Below, one piece after another: positions 1-5,189 of a stretch of DNA of 10,485 bases. The notes below the pieces were generated by a model that worked only from the letters and a program-made list of their open reading frames with translations, ran no database searches and was not told where the DNA came from. The stretch comes from an uncultured Pseudomonadota bacterium (GTDB lineage: Bacteria; Pseudomonadota; Alphaproteobacteria; RF32; CAG-239), in contig CADBPX010000044.1 of assembly GCA_902796625.1 (NCBI GenBank), positions 1-10,485 of the forward strand, read 5' to 3'. Position 1 is the first letter of the stretch, and every line of letters starts with the position of its first letter. The position numbers and the translations under genes were made by a program.

Positions 1-138
1 AATATATAAAACCTCATTTCCCAACATTCGCATATAACGAGCATAAACATCGGAAGGTAGCAAACACCCGACCATATGTCCCAAATGCGGTGTACCATTA
101 ATATAAGGCAAAGCTGAGGTAATTAAGATTTTAGACAT
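1..138 (-). CDS. metG: Methionyl-tRNA synthetase, N-terminal fragment (gene runs off the left edge)
   Basis: This cytoplasmic class I aminoacyl-tRNA synthetase charges tRNA-Met, including the initiator, with methionine. Only the first 46 codons are present. They read as the start of the Rossmann-fold catalytic domain: a short strand (KILITSALPYING), then the class I HIGH-type signature HLGH at residues 18-21, then the helix with DVYARYMRMLG, ending in EVLYI. The spacing matches bacterial MetG closely. The ATG at 136-138 is preceded on the minus strand by AAAGGAG about 10 bases upstream, which supports this start. The rest of the protein, including the KMSKS loop and anticodon-binding domain, lies outside the window. 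It is encoded downstream of the formylglutamate amidohydrolase-family gene on the same strand, with a 90-base gap. Confidence 0.95.
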   Translation of the reverse strand, partial: MSKILITSALPYINGTPHLGHMVGCLLPSDVYARYMRMLGNEVLYI

Positions 139-228
139 ACTTGACGAACTCCTTTAACAATAAAAAACCTAAGTGAATTTTACAGAATTTTGTTAAAAGC
201 GCAAGCAAAAAGAACAAAAGCCCACTTT

Positions 229-1113
229 TTATTCATACATTCTTTTCAAGTGTATTGCCAAGTTGATTATTGCCTCGCTGACATCTTCGGCAACAGCCTC
301 GAACTGTTCATTTTTTTGCAAATTTTCTTCATCGGCATACAACGAACGATTTATCTCTAATTGCAATGTATACATTTTGCGCCGCGGTTGGCAATAATTA
401 AAAGTCGTAAAAGCTCCGGAATATGGGCAATTAAAGGAAACATTATAATTTTTATCCCAAAATTGTCCGGCCAAAAAATCACTTATTTCCGGCGGACAAC
501 TCTGACTGAACAAATTCCCCAAACAAATATCTATTCCTGATCTGTCGTCAATGATGGAACATATTTTTGACGGCATTGAGTGACAGTCCAAAACCAAACA
601 AAATCCGAATTTTTTCAAACTTTTATCAATCAGTTTTTGCAACCTCTTATGATAGACGTCATAAACATTTTTCAAACGCGCTTCAACCTCATGATAATCA
701 AGCAATCCCTTATATAAATTTTCACGCTTAAAATTTATACGATGCACCACTCCAAGTCCTACGCGGCAATGTTTATCATATAAGATATCTTTATCTTTGG
801 GATAATTAAAATACATCATCGGATCAAGCTCCAAACGATCGCGATTTAAGTCGACGAATGCCCGTGCTATCTCCATTTTCAGCGTTGTAATTTTTGCTTC
901 CACGGCACCTCTAACCAATTCATCAACAAAAATATCCTCGTTACGTCGTAAAGTTGCCACGTCACAAGCTACATTTTCTAAAAATTCTGCCGGAAAAAAC
1001 GTACCGCTGTGAGGAATCGCCAAAACCAACGGAAATTCTGCCTTATCCGTATTAAATTCGCTTAAAACTTTCAATTTTTTATAATCTATTTTAATATCCA
1101 ATTTATCAGCCAT
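229..1113 (-). CDS. N-formylglutamate amidohydrolase family protein
   Basis: This 294-aa cytoplasmic hydrolase belongs to the N-formylglutamate amidohydrolase (FGase, HutG-like) family, which removes the formyl group from N-formyl-L-glutamate at the end of one histidine degradation route. Family landmarks are PHSG at residues 34-37, the VDLNRDRLELDP segment at 87-98, the probable metal-binding DCHSMP at 176-181, PYSGAFTT at 230-237 and QLEINRSLY at 251-259. There is no signal peptide. The ATG is preceded by GAGGA at short spacing. It starts 12 bases after the stop of the flavin reductase gene, so the two are probably co-transcribed. No hut genes are nearby, so histidine catabolism is not shown by context. 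Many alphaproteobacterial members are annotated by domain only, and the true substrate may differ. Confidence 0.88.
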   Translation of the reverse strand: MADKLDIKIDYKKLKVLSEFNTDKAEFPLVLAIPHSGTFFPAEFLENVACDVATLRRNEDIFVDELVRGAVEAKITTLKMEIARAFVDLNRDRLELDPMMYFNYPKDKDILYDKHCRVGLGVVHRINFKRENLYKGLLDYHEVEARLKNVYDVYHKRLQKLIDKSLKKFGFCLVLDCHSMPSKICSIIDDRSGIDICLGNLFSQSCPPEISDFLAGQFWDKNYNVSFNCPYSGAFTTFNYCQPRRKMYTLQLEINRSLYADEENLQKNEQFEAVAEDVSEAIINLAIHLKRMYE

Positions 1114-1125
1114 AATTCCTCAGCT

Positions 1126-1731
1126 TTATTTTTTCACATTTTTTCTTTGCGCCACCCGCTTGCGCTTGGTTGATTTTTTCTCTACCGACCAACCGAATTT
1201 GCCGATTCTCTTTCCCAATGCATAATAAAAACCATGCGCATATGCCAAAAGTCCGGCTTTATCTAAATTCAAGGCTCCGTTTTTATCAATGAGCTGTTCC
1301 TCAATATTTACCGCGACTACTTCAGCCAGAAACATAGTATGAGTTCCGTACGATATAGCCTGCTTAACCACACATTCCAAGGCAACCGGAGCTTCTTTAA
1401 CCTGCGGTGCTGATATTTTATTGCAACCGATTGGAGTTATTCCTGCCAATTTAAATTTATCAATATGGCGACCGCTTTTCACTCCGCACAAATCCACTGC
1501 CTTGGCTAACGCCACTGTTGGAAGATTAAGTACAAACTCTCCGCTTTTTTCGATTAATTCATAACTATATCTTGACGGCCGCACCGAAACATAGACCAAT
1601 GTCGGTTCCGTACACACAACCCCGCTCCATGCCGCAGTCATAACATTGGGCTTATCCATATCTCCGCACGAAACCAAAACCGGCGGCAGCGGCGCTAACA
1701 TTGTTCCGGGCTTCCAAGATATTTTACTCAT
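1126..1731 (-). CDS. Flavin reductase family protein (flavoredoxin-like, FMN-binding split barrel)
   Basis: This 201-aa protein belongs to the flavin reductase-like / flavoredoxin group. These bind FMN in a split beta-barrel and either reduce free flavin with NAD(P)H or pass electrons to partner enzymes. Visible family features are the N-terminal WKPGTMLAPLPPVLVSCG, the core PNVMTAAWSG..CTEPTLVYVSVRPSRYSYELI (about 28-61), EFVLNLPT (65-72), DLCGVKSGRHIDKF (81-94), MFLAEVVAV (133-141) and the C-terminal AYAHGFYYALGKRIGKFGWSV. The last 15 or so residues form a lysine/arginine-rich tail that the family does not usually need. The start at 1729-1731 follows AAGGA on the minus strand. It is the first gene of a unit with the formylglutamate amidohydrolase-family gene, behind the promoter at 1764-1791. 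Which reductant or partner it uses cannot be told from sequence. Confidence 0.9.
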   Translation of the reverse strand: MSKISWKPGTMLAPLPPVLVSCGDMDKPNVMTAAWSGVVCTEPTLVYVSVRPSRYSYELIEKSGEFVLNLPTVALAKAVDLCGVKSGRHIDKFKLAGITPIGCNKISAPQVKEAPVALECVVKQAISYGTHTMFLAEVVAVNIEEQLIDKNGALNLDKAGLLAYAHGFYYALGKRIGKFGWSVEKKSTKRKRVAQRKNVKK

Positions 1732-1763
1732 TAAGTTTCCTTAAACACACTCAACACGCTCTC

Positions 1764-1791
1764 AGTATACATCTTTTTTCCTGACAGTCAA
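1764..1791 (-). promoter_or_regulatory. Sigma-70-type promoter for the flavin reductase / formylglutamate amidohydrolase unit
   Basis: On the minus strand, TTGACT (1786-1791) and TATACT (1764-1769) are separated by 16 bases, close to consensus. Transcription would start near 1757, giving a 5' leader of about 25 bases with the AAGGA ribosome binding site. The -35 box overlaps by two bases the inverted repeat at 1790-1817. Confidence 0.65.
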
Positions 1792-1817
1792 GGCCTGTAA
1801 CATCTGCTACAGGCCTT
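1790..1817. promoter_or_regulatory. Perfect inverted repeat abutting a -35 box, probable operator
   Basis: AAGGCCTGTA (1790-1799) and TACAGGCCTT (1808-1817) are perfect 10-base arms around an 8-base centre. An outer pair, TTCCTGA (1778-1784) and TCAGGAA (1824-1830), is also complementary, with unpaired bases between. No T-run follows on either strand, and the site lies between divergent genes, so a terminator is unlikely. Its centre sits about 46 bases upstream of the predicted start of the flavin reductase unit, where an activator or a repressor could bind. The regulator is unknown. Confidence 0.5.
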
Positions 1818-1911
1818 AAAACATCAGGAATAAAACTATGAAAAAATATATCATAGACACTATTAAAATAACATTTTTTAGCACTTTTCAATATATAACC
1901 AAAGCCTAAAA

Positions 1912-1942
1912 TTGCCTAATAAATAGTTTGATAAGTTATAAA
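1912..1942 (+). promoter_or_regulatory. Possible promoter for xseB-ispA
   Basis: TTGCCT (1912-1917) and TATAAA (1937-1942) are separated by 19 bases, longer than ideal, in a very AT-rich stretch upstream of xseB. The rest of the 263-base divergent intergenic region (1732-1994) holds only the promoter and inverted repeat of the flavin reductase unit. Confidence 0.25.
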
Positions 1943-1994
1943 ATATGATTGTCAAATTATCATAAAAGTTTAAGCTGAACTCAAGGAGAAAAAT

Positions 1995-2246
1995 ATGAAA
2001 AAAGAAATTGATTTAAGCAGTCTGTCTTTTGAAGACGCATTAGCCCGCTTAGAAGCAATCGTTCGCGAATTGGAAAGCGGAAAAACAAAACTTGATGATG
2101 CTGTTGAAGTTTATGAAACCGCAACCATGTTAAAAAAATTCTGCGAAGATAAATTGAAAAACGCACAGCTTAAAATTGAGAAAATAAATCTTTCATCAAC
2201 CGGTGAAATAACTACTTCACCGTTAGATACCAATGAGGAAAACTAA
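1995..2246 (+). CDS. xseB: Exodeoxyribonuclease VII small subunit
   Basis: XseB is the small subunit of exonuclease VII, a cytoplasmic single-strand DNA exonuclease. Several copies bind the large catalytic subunit XseA, which is not in this window. The 83-aa length is normal for the family. The helical hairpin signature is clear: SFEDALARLEAIVRELESG at residues 11-29, then KLDDAVEVYE at 32-41, and a second helix with CEDKLKNAQLKIEKI. The C-terminal 15 or so residues are polar and probably disordered. The ATG is preceded by AAGGAG (1982-1987). Its TAA shares its last base with the ispA start codon, so translation of the two is probably coupled. The xseB-ispA pairing is common in proteobacteria. 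Confidence 0.95.
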   Translation: MKKEIDLSSLSFEDALARLEAIVRELESGKTKLDDAVEVYETATMLKKFCEDKLKNAQLKIEKINLSSTGEITTSPLDTNEEN

Positions 2247-3142
2247 TGTCTGATATTATTGAAATTTTGCGTCATTTTTCAACGCGTTTTAACCAAGATT
2301 TAGCAATTTATTTTCCTAAACCCCAAGGTGCGGAAAAGCGTGTTATTGAGGCCATGGAATATTCCGTAATGAACGGAGGAAAAAGATTACGCCCTTACTT
2401 GGTTTGCGAATGCGCAAACCTTTTCGGGGTTGATTATAACACTGCCTTTCCGGCGGCGGCAACTTTGGAAATGCTCCATTCCTATTCTTTAATTCATGAC
2501 GACTTACCGGCTATGGATAATGATGACTTACGTCGCGGCAAACCGACATGTCACAAACAATTTGATGAAGCCACCGCCATTTTAGCCGGAGACGGACTTT
2601 TAACTGCCGCTTTCGGTTATCTGTCGACAGCTTTGCAAATTAAACCGGAAATACGCTTGGCTCTTATCCAACTGTTAGCTGATGCCGCCGGCGCTTTCGG
2701 TGGAATGGTTGCCGGACAAACTCTTGATTTATACGCTCAATCAAGTGGTAATCCGACAGAAGATGAAGACATTATTTCGCGCTTAGAAGAAATGAAGACC
2801 GGCCGCTTATTGCGTTATGCCTGCGAAGCCGGCGCGGTTCTCGGGCAAGCCTCAATTGAGCAACGAAATCACCTGATTTCTTATTCCCGCAAAATCGGCC
2901 AGGCTTTTCAAATTACCGATGATATTCTAGATCGCGAAGGAGATCAAAAGTTGGTCGGCAAAACTTTACGTAAAGACGATTCGCAAAACAAATTTACTTT
3001 TGTTTCGTATTACGGAATCGAACCGGCTCGTAAACTTGCCCAAAAACTGATTAATGAAGCAATAACCGAAATCGGCTGCTTCGGAGAAAAAGCCGCTAAC
3101 TTGCAAAAATTAGCGCAATACATCATGGATCGTCAGTACTGA
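2246..3142 (+). CDS. ispA: Farnesyl diphosphate synthase (polyprenyl synthetase family)
   Basis: This 298-aa cytoplasmic prenyltransferase condenses isopentenyl diphosphate with dimethylallyl and geranyl diphosphate to make farnesyl diphosphate, the precursor of undecaprenyl and quinone side chains. GGKRLRP (44-50) binds the substrate diphosphate. The first aspartate-rich motif is DDLPAMD (85-91), with the two-residue insertion typical of bacterial short-chain synthases. The second is DDILD (225-229) in QITDDILDREGD, followed by GKTLRKDDSQNKFTFV. KTGRL (184-188) is also conserved. The length is standard and every key residue is present. The ATG overlaps the xseB stop, with TGAGGA a short way upstream. 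In many proteobacteria dxs follows ispA. Here an unrelated gene with its own promoter follows instead. Confidence 0.95.
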   Translation: MSDIIEILRHFSTRFNQDLAIYFPKPQGAEKRVIEAMEYSVMNGGKRLRPYLVCECANLFGVDYNTAFPAAATLEMLHSYSLIHDDLPAMDNDDLRRGKPTCHKQFDEATAILAGDGLLTAAFGYLSTALQIKPEIRLALIQLLADAAGAFGGMVAGQTLDLYAQSSGNPTEDEDIISRLEEMKTGRLLRYACEAGAVLGQASIEQRNHLISYSRKIGQAFQITDDILDREGDQKLVGKTLRKDDSQNKFTFVSYYGIEPARKLAQKLINEAITEIGCFGEKAANLQKLAQYIMDRQY

Positions 3143-3170
3143 AATTTTTTTATGCCGGTTTAAAAACCTG

Positions 3171-3199
3171 TTGCACCATACCGTAAAATATGGTATACT
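3171..3199 (+). promoter_or_regulatory. Strong extended -10 promoter of the orphan 141-aa gene, with an embedded inverted repeat
   Basis: TTGCAC (3171-3176) and TATACT (3194-3199) are separated by exactly 17 bases, and TGG directly before the -10 makes an extended -10. Transcription should start near 3206, giving a leader of about 28 bases. An inverted repeat, ACCATA (3175-3180) and TATGGT (3189-3194), overlaps both boxes and could be an operator. That role is inference. Confidence 0.7.
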
Positions 3200-3233
3200 T
3201 TAGCTATAATATAATTATGAACGGAGGTGCGCC

Positions 3234-3659
3234 ATGACTGATGTTAAAAAGAAAATGCACGATCACAAAATTTTTGCGGCGCAGAAGAATTTTGCTCAAA
3301 CTTTAGAGCTGATTCAAGATAAACCGGAAAAATTGCTTGAGCTTGCCAGCGGTATCATCAAATGTTCACACTCTCACCGCGGCCTGAAAGAGCGCAAATT
3401 ACCGGATTCTTCAACTGCTTTAACCATTCCGGTACATGCTGCACGTTGGAATATTGAACATGATCGCTTAATCTCCACTGACGATATGTTGAAAATGATT
3501 ATGCAAAAATACGACGAGAACGGCTATGGTTCACCGGACATTTTCAAAAAAGATTTTTGCGCAGCCTATCCTGATGAGTATCACGGACAAACCGCCGCTC
3601 CTAAAAATATGGCAACCGGAAAAGTTATGGCAACATATCGACAGTCAACTTACAGCTGA
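3234..3659 (+). CDS. Hypothetical protein, unrecognised family, own promoter and terminator
   Basis: I do not recognise this 141-aa protein. It has no signal peptide, membrane segment, zinc-binding cluster or nucleotide-binding motif, so it is probably cytoplasmic. The first 25 residues are rich in Lys and His. Residues 22-46 look helical (FAQTLELIQDKPEKLLELASG). The middle holds CSHSHRGLKERKLP and a stretch around PVHAARWNIEHDRLISTDDMLKMI that looks like a small alpha-helical fold. The C-terminus is rich in Ala, Tyr and Met. The start is firm: GGAGGTG (3223-3229) lies 5 bases before the ATG. With the promoter at 3171-3199 and terminator at 3682-3710 it forms a single-gene unit with strong expression signals. 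Codon use resembles the flanking housekeeping genes, so it looks resident rather than newly acquired. An ORF in another frame from 3526 is a shadow. Confidence 0.8.
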   Translation: MTDVKKKMHDHKIFAAQKNFAQTLELIQDKPEKLLELASGIIKCSHSHRGLKERKLPDSSTALTIPVHAARWNIEHDRLISTDDMLKMIMQKYDENGYGSPDIFKKDFCAAYPDEYHGQTAAPKNMATGKVMATYRQSTYS

Positions 3660-3681
3660 TTTAATTTTACTTTCTCCTTTG

Positions 3682-3710
3682 ACCGCCTGTTTCGATAGGC
3701 GGTTTCTTTT
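3682..3710 (+). terminator. Rho-independent terminator with UUCG tetraloop
   Basis: ACCGCCTGT and ATAGGCGGT form a 9-bp stem (one G-U pair) closed by a TTCG loop at 3691-3694 and followed by TTTCTTTT. It ends the orphan gene, 22 bases past its stop. recR converges from the other side and stops 7 bases beyond, but the minus-strand reading lacks a T-run after the hairpin, so it is not a clear terminator for recR. Confidence 0.9.
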
Positions 3711-3716
3711 GCGCTT

Positions 3717-4319
3717 TTATAATTCTTTACGCGCCGAAAGTGCAAGTTGAATCGTACCGTCATCCATATAATCCAACTCCGCCCCCACGGGAATTCCTTG
3801 CGCCAAAGTTGTAATTTTAAGCGGCAACTCTTTTAAGCGTGACAGCAAATAATGAGCGGTAATTTGCCCGTCAATTGTCGCCGGCAAGGCCAAAATAACT
3901 TCCTTAATTTTTTCTTGGTTGATGCGAACAAACAAACTTTCTATATTCAAATCTTCCGGCGTAATACCGTCTAATGCCGAAAGTATCCCCCCCAAAACAT
4001 GATAGCTGCCGCGATAAAGCCCGACTCTTTCCATTGCCCACAAATCGGCCACATCTTGCACCACACATACCACTTCTTTGTCGCGTGAGGCATCAGCACA
4101 AACCGCACATATATCGTTGGTATCATAATTACCGCAAACAGCACATTTTTTTATATTATCGCGCACATTCTGCAATGCCGATATTAACGTTACCATATCG
4201 GTATCTTTTTTCTTCAACAAATGCAAGACAATTCGCCGTGCAGAACGAGTCCCTAAGGCCGGCAGCTTAGCAATTATTTTGCTTAACTTATCAATATCGT
4301 TATTTTGCACTTTATTCAC
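3717..4319 (-). CDS. recR: Recombination mediator protein RecR
   Basis: RecR works with RecO (and RecF) in the cytoplasm to load RecA on SSB-coated single-stranded DNA during gap repair. All domains are present: the helix-hairpin-helix LPALGTRSARRI (19-30), the four-cysteine zinc finger C59, C62, C71 and C74, the Toprim domain (about 82-175, including VQDVADLWAMER and YHVLGG) and the C-terminal GIPVGAELDYMDDGTI. The 200-aa length is normal. The GTG at 4317-4319 directly abuts the ybaB stop. A second GTG at 4308-4310 (codon 4) has AGGTGA at better spacing and aligns better with typical RecR N-termini, so the protein may be 197 aa. Either way translation is tightly coupled to ybaB. It is the last gene of the ffs-dnaX-ybaB-recR cluster. 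Confidence 0.95.
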   Translation of the reverse strand: MNKVQNNDIDKLSKIIAKLPALGTRSARRIVLHLLKKKDTDMVTLISALQNVRDNIKKCAVCGNYDTNDICAVCADASRDKEVVCVVQDVADLWAMERVGLYRGSYHVLGGILSALDGITPEDLNIESLFVRINQEKIKEVILALPATIDGQITAHYLLSRLKELPLKITTLAQGIPVGAELDYMDDGTIQLALSARKEL

Positions 4320-4601
4320 CTAAAACGGCAATTTCAATCCACCAAGGCCGACGCCGTTGGTTGCTTCTTTCATACCCTCTTCCATCATGGCATCAATTTT
4401 TTGGTGAGCATCATTGTATGCGGCCAAAATTAAATCTTCCAGCATCTCAACATCATCAGCATTAACGAGCGATTTATCAATCGAAATACTTTTCATTTCC
4501 GACTTGCCGTTCAACACAACCCTAACCATATTGCCACCGCTTGTTCCTTCACGTTCTTCGGCTCCGAGTTTAGCCTGTGTTTCCTGCATCTTACGTTGCA
4601 T
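4320..4601 (-). CDS. ybaB: YbaB/EbfC family nucleoid-associated protein (start interrupted by an in-frame stop)
   Basis: YbaB/EbfC proteins are small dimeric DNA-binding, nucleoid-associated proteins, usually encoded between dnaX and recR as here. The body is intact: a helix (MQRKMQETQAKLGAEE), a central sheet (VRVVLNGKSEMKSISIDKSLV), a long helix (VEMLEDLILAAYNDAHQKIDAMMEEGM) and the Gly-rich C-terminus GVGLGGLKLPF. The family N-terminus normally reads like MKQAQQMQ. Here the same segment is encoded upstream in the same frame from an ATG at 4638-4640, with a good AGGAG site, but codon 12 is TAA. The coordinates given start at the next ATG, two codons past that stop, which has no Shine-Dalgarno sequence of its own. 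The 93-aa product would lack about 13 residues and would depend on reinitiation. A sequencing error or a recent nonsense mutation are the alternatives. Confidence 0.8.
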   Translation of the reverse strand: MQRKMQETQAKLGAEEREGTSGGNMVRVVLNGKSEMKSISIDKSLVNADDVEMLEDLILAAYNDAHQKIDAMMEEGMKEATNGVGLGGLKLPF

Positions 4602-4604
4602 TTG

Positions 4605-4640
4605 TTACGCTTGTTTCATAATACCTTGAATATTAAGCAT
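4605..4640 (-). other. Interrupted native 5' end of ybaB (11-codon leader ORF)
   Basis: The ORF reads MLNIQGIMKQA then TAA (4605-4607), in frame with ybaB. AGGAG followed by TAAAAT precedes its ATG, and the AGGAG lies within the last codons of the dnaX tau reading frame. MKQA followed by Q-Q-M would be the usual YbaB N-terminus, so the TAA most simply comes from a single C-to-T change in a CAA glutamine codon. Ribosomes finishing here would sit directly beside the ATG at 4599-4601. Confidence 0.7.
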
Positions 4641-4643
4641 ATT

Positions 4644-5189
4644 TTACTCCTCATCATCAATTTCATTAATAGTGTCGCTTACAGCAAAATCAACAGCCTC
4701 ATCGTCATTTTCGGTTTCGGCTACAGATTTGCGAATAATTGTTTCGATTTTAGCACCGTTAAACTCGCTAAGTATAGCTTTTACCAACGGATATTCAGAG
4801 ATATTTTTCTTATCCTTGTTCAATCTCTGACTTTCCTGAAAAGCCAATGTTTCTCCGAGCGGCTCATAATCAATATCAATAACCCAGGCACGTCCGGTTT
4901 CTTTTTCCAAAAAAGTTCGCAGCCGTAAAATTAAATCTTTTTCCGCATTTTCGGAAATTGCAACCCGCATATGTCCGTCACTGAAGTCTTTAAACGACAT
5001 ATCATTTTTCACGGCAAACATCAAAAGCGGCTGTTTTTTGGCTGTCATCAAATCAATCAGGTCTGCTGTTGTGCTGATACTCAATCGTTCACTTTCGTCA
5101 ACCAATTCCGATTCGATACGCTCTTCGGTCTTGCTCTTAGGCAAAGAAGATTGGATATTTACACTGTTATTCAGTCCGGATTTTTTTTT
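4644..5189 (-). CDS. dnaX: DnaX tau-specific C-terminal region, in the +1 frame relative to the N-terminal part
   Basis: This open frame encodes about 181 residues that correspond to the C-terminal tau-specific part of DnaX, which in other bacteria binds polymerase alpha and the DnaB helicase. It begins inside the A-tract (Lys-Lys-Lys-Ser-Gly-Leu) and has a polar linker through KSKTEERIESELVDES. A folded domain follows (LMFAVKNDMSFKDF, HMRVAISENAEKDLILRLRTFLEKETGR, ISEYPLVKAILSEFNGAKIETI), then an acidic tail ending DDEE. The pattern YPLVKAILSEFNGAKI is typical of alphaproteobacterial DnaX ends. The first usable start is a TTG at 5142-5144 with no ribosome binding site, so independent translation is unlikely. 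One base lost in the A-tract joins it to the N-terminal ORF as a 566-residue tau, a normal length. The stop lies 3 bases before the native ybaB start. Confidence 0.8.
   Translation of the reverse strand, partial: KKKSGLNNSVNIQSSLPKSKTEERIESELVDESERLSISTTADLIDLMTAKKQPLLMFAVKNDMSFKDFSDGHMRVAISENAEKDLILRLRTFLEKETGRAWVIDIDYEPLGETLAFQESQRLNKDKKNISEYPLVKAILSEFNGAKIETIIRKSVAETENDDEAVDFAVSDTINEIDDEE

Noticed and set aside
195..236. Terminator after the formylglutamate amidohydrolase-family gene on the minus strand
   Set aside because: AAAAG/CTTTT is only a 5-bp AT-rich stem before a T-rich stretch, too weak to call.
1981..2166. Minus-strand ORF opposite xseB
   Set aside because: It is fully antisense to a well-conserved gene, with no ribosome site and no recognisable protein.
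3155..3170. Hairpin CCGGTTTAAAAACCTG after ispA as a terminator
   Set aside because: The stem is short, the loop is tight, and no T-run follows on either strand.
4605..4607. TAA read as glutamine (alternative genetic code) to explain the stop in ybaB
   Set aside because: xseB, dnaX, recR and other genes here end at TAA exactly where their families end, so TAA is a normal stop.
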